Part shown: positions 7,524-14,337 of the stretch, one piece after another
Position numbering within the stretch: the stretch's first letter is position 1
Layout of the letters: every line of letters starts with the position of its first letter
Source: Spirochaetia bacterium UBA6919
GTDB taxonomy: Bacteria; Spirochaetota; UBA6919
NCBI GenBank assembly: GCA_002450905.1
Contig: DKAT01000067.1
Span: forward strand, 12,983-34,955
Length of the DNA stretch: 21,973 bases
Direction: 5' to 3'
Notes under the pieces: model-generated
What the model saw: only the letters and a program-made list of their open reading frames with translations
The model's database searches: none
Told to the model about the DNA's origin: nothing
Position numbers and translations under genes: made by a program

Positions 7524-8435
7524 TTAAGAATTTTTAATAGGTACTAGATCTTTTTCAATATCTTCAATAACTTTATTTTGTTTATATTTTAAAACTAACA
7601 TATAAATATTTAAAATGACAGCTTCGAAAATAAAATATAAATCCATTCTATCGAAAAGACCAAATATTATAATATATACAATATGAGCAGAAGCTCCAAG
7701 AAAGGACCATAACCTGAGGAGTATTCGGTTTCGTTTTTTATAAATACCATCAAAATTGACTGGTAATTGATATTTATACTTTAAATTATTTTTATTATTT
7801 GACTTTTCTTGAATCTTGGCATAAGTATAATAAACCCCAAGCAGGAAACGACCAAACCATTCACCCTTCTGTGATTTTAATCGATCTAACTCCATTTTTA
7901 TATTATCAGAAGGAGCTCCTTCACTTTGATAGTCCTTAATAACATAGGTAATATATTCGTTACGATAGTAATCAAAAAATGAACTTTGCATCGAATGACC
8001 AATACTGCCAATCACTGCTATAAACCATATAAGCCACCCATAATTATCCATTCCTTGTATACCTAATATAGGCTGATCCTTTATTTTAAGTACAGCAAAT
8101 AAATATATACTGAAAAACACGAATCCATCGACCACACCATCTAATACGCGTCCTACCATCGTTCCGCCAGTTCGTCGTGCGCGAGCTAATTGTCCATCAC
8201 TACAATCAAGGATGTTTGAAATCATTAATAAAACAACACCTAGTAAAATGTAATTGATATCGTCAAAATAAAAAAATATTCCTGAAATGACTCCTATAAT
8301 TAGAGAAGCAAAAGTGATTTGGTTTGGGGTTATTGGCGTATTTATTGTTATTTTTACAATGAGAGATGCAAGAGGCCTAAAAAAATAGTAATCAAAATAT
8401 TCTTCTGTGTCATAGGGTTTGAATGTTTCTTTCAT
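7524..8435 (-). CDS. CDP-alcohol phosphatidyltransferase family membrane protein
   Basis: This integral membrane enzyme transfers a phosphatidyl group (or a phospho-alcohol) between a CDP-activated donor and an alcohol, as in phospholipid head-group synthesis. The family signature runs from residue 77 to 103: Asp77, Asp80-Gly81, Ala84-Arg85, Gly95, Asp99 and Asp103. Nine residues separate Arg85 from Gly95; the usual motif has eight. PITPNQIT near residues 34-41 is another common family feature, and several hydrophobic segments follow. The loop between about 165 and 230 is long and charged, and the total of 303 residues is longer than PgsA. The start is 12 bases after the aminotransferase stop, with no clear ribosome binding site, suggesting translational coupling. 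The exact alcohol cannot be told from the sequence. ATGGGAAATTA overlaps the stop codon and resembles the 11-bp repeat unit. Confidence 0.85.
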   Translation of the reverse strand: MKETFKPYDTEEYFDYYFFRPLASLIVKITINTPITPNQITFASLIIGVISGIFFYFDDINYILLGVVLLMISNILDCSDGQLARARRTGGTMVGRVLDGVVDGFVFFSIYLFAVLKIKDQPILGIQGMDNYGWLIWFIAVIGSIGHSMQSSFFDYYRNEYITYVIKDYQSEGAPSDNIKMELDRLKSQKGEWFGRFLLGVYYTYAKIQEKSNNKNNLKYKYQLPVNFDGIYKKRNRILLRLWSFLGASAHIVYIIIFGLFDRMDLYFIFEAVILNIYMLVLKYKQNKVIEDIEKDLVPIKNS

Positions 8436-8447
8436 GATTATATTTGA

Positions 8448-9482
8448 TTATTTGGTAAACTCTGCTACTTTTTCTTGTATTGAACTTAAAATGATTTTAG
8501 AATGTTCTTTGGTACCAATTGATATTCTTGCATAATCAATAAATGATGGTTCTGAAAAGAACTTTATTTGTAGCCCACGATCTTTTATGAGTTGATCAAT
8601 TGGTTTTGATAATTCTGAAGGTACTTTTATTAATAGAAAGTTAGCATCAGATTTATAGGCTATGATTTTAGATAATTTATTAATTTCTTTAAATAACATG
8701 TCTCTATCTTCGATAATCATCTGATTAATCTTAAGATAATATTCTTTATCAGATAAGGCAGCCAGCACCAGTTTTTCGGAAATCCTGTTAAATCCGAGGA
8801 TTTTGTCATAAAACTTCATATGACTTTTAACTTTTGATCCACAAAATGCATATCCAATGCGAATACCTGCAAGAGCATAATATTTTGAGAAACTTCTAAT
8901 AATTACTAAGTTATCATATTTTTTCAATAATTCTTTTAGAACTTCTGTAGTATCTGTAGAGTAACCCCAATATGTTTCATCCAGACAGACAATACGATCT
9001 TTATTCATTTGAAGAAGTTTTTCAAAGTCCTTTAGATCAATGCTGTTTCCAGTGGGATTATTAGGAGAGCAAATGAGAGTAAATTTAGGTTTTAATTCTT
9101 TTTCCATTCTTAAGATATCATCAATGTTTAGAGTGTATTCAGTTCCTGCTTCGGATTGTGGGTACATAAATGGTTTTGCATCTCGTTGTTCAACAAGAGC
9201 TTTATAATACCACCAGGATAAATCAGGAATTAGAACATTATCTCCAGGAAATATATAATGGGTAAATAGATTTTTAATAATATCTTCAGCACCATATCCC
9301 AGAATAATTTGTTCAGCAGGGAGTTGACAGGATTTTGATATTTCATTTTCAATTACCCCTACAGATTCTCTGGAATAGAAAATATAATCCTCAACCGTTA
9401 GATTTTTAATGATATCATAGCATTTAGGAGAGGGGCCGTATTGATTTTCATTTTTAGTTAACTGAACCAATGCATGCGACAT
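8448..9482 (-). CDS. PLP-dependent aminotransferase, HisC/CobD-like (class I/II fold)
   Basis: A fold-type I PLP enzyme of 344 residues, similar in pattern to histidinol-phosphate aminotransferase and threonine-phosphate decarboxylase (CobD). Visible motifs are KNENQYGPSP at 10-19, LGYGAEDII (cofactor phosphate region) near 61-69, SPNNPTG at 139-145, LDETYWG at 167-173 with Asp168, and SFSKYYALAGIRIGY at 197-211 with the PLP lysine Lys200. I chose the ATG complementary to 9480-9482 because AAGGA lies seven bases before it; a GTG six codons upstream is less likely. It is co-directional with the CDP-alcohol phosphatidyltransferase 12 bases downstream. No his or cob genes are present, so the neighbour suggests it makes an amino-alcohol phosphate or another precursor for a lipid head group. 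That role is inference. Confidence 0.85.
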   Translation of the reverse strand: MSHALVQLTKNENQYGPSPKCYDIIKNLTVEDYIFYSRESVGVIENEISKSCQLPAEQIILGYGAEDIIKNLFTHYIFPGDNVLIPDLSWWYYKALVEQRDAKPFMYPQSEAGTEYTLNIDDILRMEKELKPKFTLICSPNNPTGNSIDLKDFEKLLQMNKDRIVCLDETYWGYSTDTTEVLKELLKKYDNLVIIRSFSKYYALAGIRIGYAFCGSKVKSHMKFYDKILGFNRISEKLVLAALSDKEYYLKINQMIIEDRDMLFKEINKLSKIIAYKSDANFLLIKVPSELSKPIDQLIKDRGLQIKFFSEPSFIDYARISIGTKEHSKIILSSIQEKVAEFTK

Positions 9483-9580
9483 TTTATTTATCCTTATCAC
9501 GTTAAATTACTGTTATTTAAACAGAATATATAATTTAAAAAAACTCTTTAAAAACAACTTAAAAATAACTAGTGTTCATC

Positions 9581-9616
9581 AAAAGTCAATTAATTTCATG
9601 AAATCAATTGATTTTT
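9581..9616. terminator. Bidirectional hairpin terminator with CATG loop
   Basis: The arms at 9581-9596 and 9601-9616 form a 16-bp stem around CATG with one mismatch (9592/9605) and one wobble pair. The outer part is A-rich on one side and T-rich on the other, as in bidirectional intrinsic terminators. It would end minus-strand transcripts of the 163-codon gene before the aminotransferase gene, or serve as an operator near the promoter of the latter. Confidence 0.55.
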
Positions 9617-9680
9617 AACAAACATGTCCAAAATATCGAAGAGATTTTTGATACAATTTGTATGATTTGAATAAAATATA

Positions 9681-9719
9681 TTAAATGGGAGCAAGAAATA
9701 ATTCAAGTTCCCATTAATA
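9681..9719 (-). terminator. Hairpin downstream of the 163-codon gene
   Basis: On the minus strand TTAATGGGA and TCCCATTTAA form a nine-pair stem (one bulged base) with an 18-base loop. It starts 12 bases beyond the stop codon and is followed by an AT-rich, T-containing tail. This is a plausible first termination hairpin; the stronger one lies at 9581-9616. Confidence 0.4.
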
Positions 9720-9730
9720 ATGCTTTGTGA

Positions 9731-10222
9731 TTATTCTTTTAAAATGATTGATGTGCTGTAAAACTCTTCATAAGATATATAATGAGATCCATCACAAGAG
9801 AATGTCAGGCTGATCATGCCATTCACACGATTGATGGATGCATTTCTTAAATAGATTGTATCATCAAGGAATCGAAATCCCTTTAATTCCTCTAAAATTG
9901 GCATAACTGCATCACTGGGGATTTTGGTAGGAAAATTAGATTTGGAAATCCCAAATTCTTCTACGAAATCCGGATCAAAAACACCTTCACCTACATGCAC
10001 GTCATAACTATAGGGATTCTCTAATGTCCAGCAGGTAAGTTGATTACTGGAATAGTGTATCCTGACAGAATACACACCTCTATTACACATTAATTCATTT
10101 ATAATCTCATTTAAACCATCAATACGTCGGTCAAAAATACTTTCAACTCTGGATTGCTGGAAGACTAATTGTCGGATAGCAGGGTCGCCCTTAACTTGTA
10201 ACCATTTTTCATTGTCTATCAT
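9731..10222 (-). CDS. Hypothetical protein, 163 residues
   Basis: I do not recognise this protein. The start is well supported: AAGGAGG lies six bases before the ATG complementary to 10220-10222; a TTG two codons upstream would overlap the binding site. The product looks soluble and acidic, with no signal peptide or membrane segment. The N-terminal third looks helical (RVESIFDRRIDGLNEIINELM), followed by alternating hydrophobic and polar stretches such as VYSVRIHYSS and NGMISLTFSCDGSHYISY that suggest beta-sheet. No catalytic motif stands out. It stands between the aminotransferase operon and another small unknown gene on the same strand, and has its own hairpin downstream and palindromic repeats upstream (10345-10424), so it may be independently regulated. 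Confidence 0.75.
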   Translation of the reverse strand: MIDNEKWLQVKGDPAIRQLVFQQSRVESIFDRRIDGLNEIINELMCNRGVYSVRIHYSSNQLTCWTLENPYSYDVHVGEGVFDPDFVEEFGISKSNFPTKIPSDAVMPILEELKGFRFLDDTIYLRNASINRVNGMISLTFSCDGSHYISYEEFYSTSIILKE

Positions 10223-10344
10223 AGTCAACCTCCTTCTTAAGGAATTGTATCAAAAATTATACCAAATGAAACACCCTATTAAACACTTTATCGATGAAAA
10301 TAAATCTTTTCAAGAAGAAATATTTAAGAAAAAAAGAGTTAGAA

Positions 10345-10424
10345 AATATATTAATTATATTAATCTTATATAGATAATATACAACACATGATTTTTTCAG
10401 AAATGTGAATATATTAATTATATT
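10345..10424. repeat. Two copies of a 17-bp palindromic direct repeat upstream of the 163-codon gene
   Basis: AATATATTAATTATATT occurs identically at 10345-10361 and 10408-10424, 63 bases apart (about six helical turns). Each copy is an inverted repeat, AATATA and TATATT around TTAAT, and ATATAGA follows both copies within a few bases. The site lies 120-180 bases before the start of the 163-codon gene, so paired operator sites are possible. Confidence 0.55.
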
Positions 10425-10475
10425 CCATATAGAGGGGAGATTTTTAACAAACCATTTTATTTTAATAAATTAATT

Positions 10476-10718
10476 TTAAATAGTCTTAAAATGAGTCCAT
10501 TTTTTTGTTAAACTATTATAAATTATCATTTGAGATGACTTGCCATCCTTGGATACCAACTGAATCAAACGTACAGAGAGCATTTTTCTATCCCATAGAA
10601 TATTATTTGGATCTATAGTGCATAAGCTGGGTAGATCTCTTAGAAGGTCTTTCATACTATCCTTTGCAAAACCTTCATTTAATTCATTAATATTTTTTTT
10701 AAATTCATCAAAAGACAT
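10476..10718 (-). CDS. Hypothetical protein, 80 residues
   Basis: I do not recognise this small protein. It is supported by GGAG eight bases before the ATG and by a normal-looking amino acid mix (N-terminal MSFDEFKKNINELNEGF, C-terminal MIIYNSLTKKWTHFKTI). The first half looks helical and charged; the second half suggests two beta-strands around SVRLIQLV and SSQMIIYNS. No signal peptide, membrane segment, or metal or nucleotide motif is visible. It diverges from the leucine-rich-repeat gene and precedes the 163-codon gene on the same strand by 253 bases. Chance of being a spurious frame is modest because the start context is good. Confidence 0.6.
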   Translation of the reverse strand: MSFDEFKKNINELNEGFAKDSMKDLLRDLPSLCTIDPNNILWDRKMLSVRLIQLVSKDGKSSQMIIYNSLTKKWTHFKTI

Positions 10719-10959
10719 TACAAAACTCCTTAGTTTAAATAAAAAATGAATTGGGTATCTTGAGAAATCTATATTTAATTTTTTTTATACAAAGTGGCAA
10801 AAATGTTTGTTGAATTAGGATAATAATATAATAAAAAAATTTAAAAAGTGTTGTGCTATTAAAAAGTATTTTTGTTTTTTTTAACAGATATTATAAATTG
10901 GATGTTAAATTTCGATCAAGAAGATAAGTTAAAATTTAAATATTCTCCTGGAGATTCGA

Positions 10960-11793
10960 ATGAAAAATACTTTTATTATTCTTATAATCCTGTTCTCTCT
11001 CTCAATAAATTGTTATCCTCAAAATAACTTAGAAGAAACTCAAAAGTGGTTAAAACAAATGGGACTGGATTTTACAATGGATCAATTATCCAATATAAAA
11101 TATCTGGATTTAAAAGATAGAGATATAAAAGATCTGACTCCAATAAAATATCTTACTAATTTAGAATTTCTTAACATAAGTAAGACACAGATCACAGATA
11201 TTACTCCCTTAAAAGAATTAAAAAATCTTACAACATTAATTATCTGGAAAACACAAATTTCCGATATCACCGTTTTAACCGAGTTAAAAAAATTACAAAT
11301 CTTAGATCTGAATAAAACTCAAGTTAGTGATTTATCCCCGATTAAAGAATTAAAAGACTTGAAGGAGCTTGATCTTGGGGATTCTCAAATCTCTGATTTA
11401 TCACCAATAAAGGAATTAAGTAATTTAGAGGAACTTATCTTATATAATACGAAGATCACAGATTTATCAGCCTTGAAAGATCTTAAAAATATTAAACAAA
11501 TTGATCTAAGTTTAACAGAAGTCTCAGATCTGAATCCTTTAAAAGAATTAAAGCTTTTATCAAAGCTTGATATCAGCATGACCAGCGTCACAGATATTAG
11601 TCCAATAAAAGATATGAAAACTATTACTCATCTTGGTCTTTTTGGGAATCTACAAATAAAAGATATTACCTCATTGAATAATCTAATAAAATTAAAATGG
11701 GTTGATCTCCGTGGAACCAAGGTCAAGATAAATCAGATTAGAAAATTAAGAAACAAATTAAAAAAATGCAAGATATTGTATTTAACTGTATAA
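10960..11793 (+). CDS. Exported leucine-rich-repeat protein (SDS22/internalin-like)
   Basis: The product has a signal peptide (MKNTFIILIILFSLSINCYPQ; hydrophobic core 4-16) and then about ten tandem leucine-rich repeats of 22 residues between residues 45 and 270, with the pattern LxxLxLxxTxIxDLxPLKELxN. This is the SDS22/internalin type, which forms a curved binding surface; the protein is therefore likely exported and binds another protein or a surface molecule. A Cys sits near the cleavage region (SINC), but the lipobox is not convincing, so I do not call it a lipoprotein. There is no visible sorting or autotransporter domain: it ends with the repeats. GGAG eight bases before the ATG supports the start. 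Neighbouring repeat units are similar at the DNA level (AAAGAATTAAA, CAGATTTATC), consistent with internal duplication. The partner is unknown. Confidence 0.88.
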   Translation: MKNTFIILIILFSLSINCYPQNNLEETQKWLKQMGLDFTMDQLSNIKYLDLKDRDIKDLTPIKYLTNLEFLNISKTQITDITPLKELKNLTTLIIWKTQISDITVLTELKKLQILDLNKTQVSDLSPIKELKDLKELDLGDSQISDLSPIKELSNLEELILYNTKITDLSALKDLKNIKQIDLSLTEVSDLNPLKELKLLSKLDISMTSVTDISPIKDMKTITHLGLFGNLQIKDITSLNNLIKLKWVDLRGTKVKINQIRKLRNKLKKCKILYLTV

Positions 11794-12123
11794 ATTTATA
11801 TTTTTCTGTTCAAAATAAGCAGGCTAGTTTGTCTTTAAGATATTTGATCTAAATTAAGAATTTAACCTAAGATTCTAGTCTATATTTTTCCCATGATTTT
11901 CCCATATTTCTCCCATGGGTGAGATGTTTGTGGATCAATTTATAATGATGATTAACAATTTGTCATTTTGATAAGATCTTTGAATTGCTCAGATTATTAA
12001 TTATATCAATTATAGTTTGATTTTGCTATCCCGGTACAGTCTTAACCTTGACATTAGTTTTGTGTACTTCAAGACTTTCTACTTTTAAGGAATAAAATTA
12101 TTGATCAGATTATAAATTTGATT
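11794..12123. other. 330-base gene-free stretch between the LRR gene and tRNA-Leu
   Basis: No coding frame is supported on either strand. The stretch lies between the 3' ends of two convergent genes and contains the second triple 11-bp repeat (11884-11916). I see no clear intrinsic terminator for the LRR gene. The remainder is plain AT-rich sequence. Confidence 0.5.
11884..11916 (-). repeat. Three tandem 11-bp units, reverse-oriented copy of the 6879-6911 array
   Basis: Read on the minus strand the units are ATGGGAGAAAT, ATGGGAAAATC and ATGGGAAAAAT, without spacers. The central unit is identical to two units of the array at 6879-6911. ACAAACAT lies a few bases before the first unit here too. 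Both arrays are in convergent spacers, which suggests a dispersed intergenic element. Confidence 0.65.
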
Positions 12124-12207
12124 TGCCGGAGGTCGGACTCGAACCGACACGAAGTCGCCTCCACGGGATTTTGAGTCCCGCGTGTCTACCAATTTCACCA
12201 CTCCGGC
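12124..12207 (-). tRNA. tRNA-Leu, anticodon CAA
   Basis: The minus strand folds into a complete class II tRNA of 84 nt. GCCGGAG pairs with CTCCGGC, the D arm is GGTGAAATTGGTAGACAC, and the anticodon stem CGGGA/TCCCG encloses the loop CTCAAAA with CAA at positions 34-36. A long variable arm follows, and GTTCGAGTC lies in the T arm. The discriminator is A, as expected for leucine. CCA is not encoded, so it must be added by the nucleotidyltransferase. It reads UUG codons. Confidence 0.97.
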
Positions 12208-12227
12208 ATTTTGATTTGATTGGGATG

Positions 12228-12257
12228 AATATAAAAAAAAACTTATGGAAATGTCAA
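12228..12257 (-). promoter_or_regulatory. Promoter of the tRNA-Leu gene
   Basis: On the minus strand a perfect TTGACA (complement of 12252-12257) and TATATT (complement of 12228-12233) are 18 bases apart. Transcription would start about 10-15 bases before the mature tRNA 5' end at 12207. The position and the match to the consensus make this the best promoter in the window. Confidence 0.6.
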
Positions 12258-12285
12258 GATGTTTTTTATGGAGGTGATAAAAATA

Positions 12286-13032
12286 TTATAAATTCTCACT
12301 GAGCCACTGATCTCTAGGCCATACTTTTCTATATTCTATTATAGTTTGTCTTAATTTATCAATTTGGTTTGATTTTTTAAAGGATAGTATGAGAAGTCTA
12401 AAAGCACTTTGATTATTTTTATTGCTGTGTGGGTAGAGGGATAAATAATGAATTGCATTTGGAAAATCATTTAAATAATAGTAATTTTCTGCTTGGTAAT
12501 ATAGGAGTTCATAGTCATTTTTTTGAAGACGTAAAGAATATGCTTTGGAAAAGAATATGTTGGAGTCCTTATAATTTTTAAGTCCGTCGTGAGTATTTAT
12601 TTTACCCAATAATAAATTGTTGAGGTAATTATCTTCTGAATGGTGTTTTACTAATATTCTTAAATATTTATCTGCTTTAGGTAAATTATTTACTTCATAA
12701 AAATATTCACCAAGAAATTTATAAGCTTGATGAGAATAATTTTTATTGTTTGCAGCTAGTAATAAATATTTTTCACCTTCACTAATTTTTTTACGAAGAA
12801 ATAAAGTTCTTCCCAATTGAAAAGATATTTTACTATCCGATGGATTTAATGAATGAGCTTTTTTAAGAAAATATTCCTTTTGCAGTAAACTAGTTTCAGT
12901 TATGGCAATATGATAAAAATGATTTGCTTTTTTTATATTCTTGTTTTTGGCGTATGCTATATGAAAAGAGATTCCTGTAATATAAACGAGGGTAATAGAT
13001 AATAGTATAGTAAATCTCAATTTATTTTTCAT
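12286..13032 (-). CDS. Exported tetratricopeptide-repeat protein
   Basis: A 248-residue protein starts with a signal peptide or anchor (MKNKLRFTILLSITLVYITGISFHIAYA, hydrophobic core about 7-25, AYA cleavage-like end). The rest is built of helical TPR-like units from about residue 35: HFYHIAITETSLLQKEYFLKKAHSLNP, FQLGRTLFLRKKISEGEKYLLLAA, YKFLGEYFYEVNNLPKADKYLRIL, and later YYQAENYYYLNDFPNAIHYLSL. Such proteins scaffold complexes in the periplasm or at the membrane; no enzymatic motif is visible and the partner is unknown. AAGGAG nine bases before the ATG supports the start. It lies downstream of tRNA-Leu's start but on the same strand as the tRNA, whose own promoter falls just beyond the TPR stop codon. 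A 308-base spacer separates it from the methyltransferase gene. Confidence 0.8.
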   Translation of the reverse strand: MKNKLRFTILLSITLVYITGISFHIAYAKNKNIKKANHFYHIAITETSLLQKEYFLKKAHSLNPSDSKISFQLGRTLFLRKKISEGEKYLLLAANNKNYSHQAYKFLGEYFYEVNNLPKADKYLRILVKHHSEDNYLNNLLLGKINTHDGLKNYKDSNIFFSKAYSLRLQKNDYELLYYQAENYYYLNDFPNAIHYLSLYPHSNKNNQSAFRLLILSFKKSNQIDKLRQTIIEYRKVWPRDQWLSENL

Positions 13033-13340
13033 TTGATATGACTCCTTTCATTACAGAATAGATATTTATTCTAATCAATAATGAATACTTAATTTTATAA
13101 AGATCGTCAAGTTTATATTAATTTTTTATACCTTAAAAAATATTTTATTTTCCTAGTTAAGTATTTTTGACTTATAGCAATTGATATCTAAGTTTTTAGA
13201 TAATTTTGCGGAAGGGGAGGGGAGTTTTGAGAAATATGTTTTACTGCAGATTATTGTGAAATGAATATGTAATAATCTAATAAGCAATGGTGATCATAGG
13301 GATATTTATTTTGGAGCAATTCAATAATATTAATCAAATA
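13033..13340. other. 308-base spacer upstream of the TPR gene
   Basis: No coding frame is supported. The only notable feature is a purine-rich patch at 13209-13225 (GGAAGGGGAGGGGAG) in otherwise AT-rich sequence. The spacer must hold the promoter of the TPR gene and the 3' end of the methyltransferase transcript, but I see no site strong enough to call. Confidence 0.4.
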
Positions 13341-14153
13341 CTATTTTTGGACTAGAAAGAGCATTACATCTCCTATATTCATGAATTTCACCCATCGATC
13401 AGTAATTTTTTTAATGGATCCCTGAGTTCTTTCAATAGGTATGCCACCCCAGGAAACTTGTTTTAGAATATTAAATCCAGACTTTAATATCAGATTAGAC
13501 AATGTTTTTTTTGAGAATAAGAAAAGATGTTGAGCGATTGCGCTCCTCCATGTACTTCTGAATACCTTTGCAAAGAGTCCTTCCACATTAGGTGTTGTTA
13601 TGATAGCATATCCACCGGGTTTAAGTATTCTATATACCTCTTTTAAAAAGTCATAGGGGCTGGGTACATGTTCGATAAGATGTGAGAAATGGATAGCATG
13701 AAAATAATTATCAGGAAATTCGCTTTCACTAAGAGGTTTTGTAACGATATCCAGGTTGAAATGATTAATAGCATATTGTGCTGATTCCTTGCAAATCTCT
13801 ACTCCTTTTGTATTCCAACCCTTTTCCTTCAGATAATTTAATAGTAACCCTGTAGCACAACCAATATCTAATATTCTTTTATCCGAACCAAAATGGGAAG
13901 TTATTTCATCAAAGGATATATCTTTTAATCCAAGTTTCATCAAATTAAAGAAGGCATTATGATTAGTAAATTCATATTGGAAATAGCTTTCATCATAGAT
14001 ATTATTTATTTCAACCAGTGCAGGCTGAGGATTTTGAGATATTAAGCCACAATGAATGCATTCAACATAATGAAATCCTTCATATTGATAGAAATCTTTG
14101 AACTCAACACCTTCACAGAGATTACAACAATTGAGATTTTCAGTTAATATCAT
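13341..14153 (-). CDS. Class I SAM-dependent methyltransferase with N-terminal zinc ribbon
   Basis: A 270-residue methyltransferase. The N-terminus carries two CxxC pairs, Cys10-Cys13 and Cys32-Cys35 (CNLC and CIHC), which look like a zinc ribbon, followed by GLISQNPQP and YDESYFQYEF as in many sugar- or natural-product methyltransferases of the methyltransferase-11 type. SAM-binding motif I is ILDIGCATG at 94-102. HLIEHVPSPYDFLKEVYRILKPGGYAIITTPN near 158-190 gives the post-motif I core. The length is slightly short for zinc-ribbon relatives that add a C-terminal domain. The start follows a GGGGGT stretch eight bases upstream. The substrate is unknown; such proteins often methylate sugars, or polyketide or lipid precursors. 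It diverges from the acetyl-CoA synthetase gene. Confidence 0.82.
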   Translation of the reverse strand: MILTENLNCCNLCEGVEFKDFYQYEGFHYVECIHCGLISQNPQPALVEINNIYDESYFQYEFTNHNAFFNLMKLGLKDISFDEITSHFGSDKRILDIGCATGLLLNYLKEKGWNTKGVEICKESAQYAINHFNLDIVTKPLSESEFPDNYFHAIHFSHLIEHVPSPYDFLKEVYRILKPGGYAIITTPNVEGLFAKVFRSTWRSAIAQHLFLFSKKTLSNLILKSGFNILKQVSWGGIPIERTQGSIKKITDRWVKFMNIGDVMLFLVQK

Positions 14154-14235
14154 AATTTTACCCCCAGTTATTCCTCAAATCATCGGATTTTTTTAATATC
14201 TTTTAATAGCCAATATGTTAAATATTTTATATATA

Positions 14236-14253
14236 TTTTTGTTGTAACAAAAA
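14236..14253. promoter_or_regulatory. Inverted repeat upstream of acs, possible operator
   Basis: TTTTTGTTGTAACAAAAA has perfect eight-base arms around GT. It lies immediately before a promoter-like pair, TTGATT (14259-14264) and TAATAT (14281-14286), spaced by 16 bases and pointing at acs. A site directly upstream of -35 fits an activator; it could also serve the divergent methyltransferase gene. Confidence 0.5.
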
Positions 14254-14258
14254 AGGTC

Positions 14259-14286
14259 TTGATTTCAATTAGGAATTATTTAATAT
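14259..14286 (+). promoter_or_regulatory. Possible promoter of acs
   Basis: TTGATT and TAATAT are separated by 16 bases, leaving a leader of about 45 bases before the acs start. The adjacent inverted repeat at 14236-14253 makes the site more credible, but both boxes are imperfect. Confidence 0.35.
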
Positions 14287-14337
14287 TTAAATGATGTTTA
14301 AATTGATTTTCAAAAATACCATATAAAGGAGATTGTT

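Noticed and set aside
13209..13225. Purine-rich patch as a G-quadruplex
   Set aside because: It lacks four well-separated G runs of three or more; only a weak two-layer fold would be possible.
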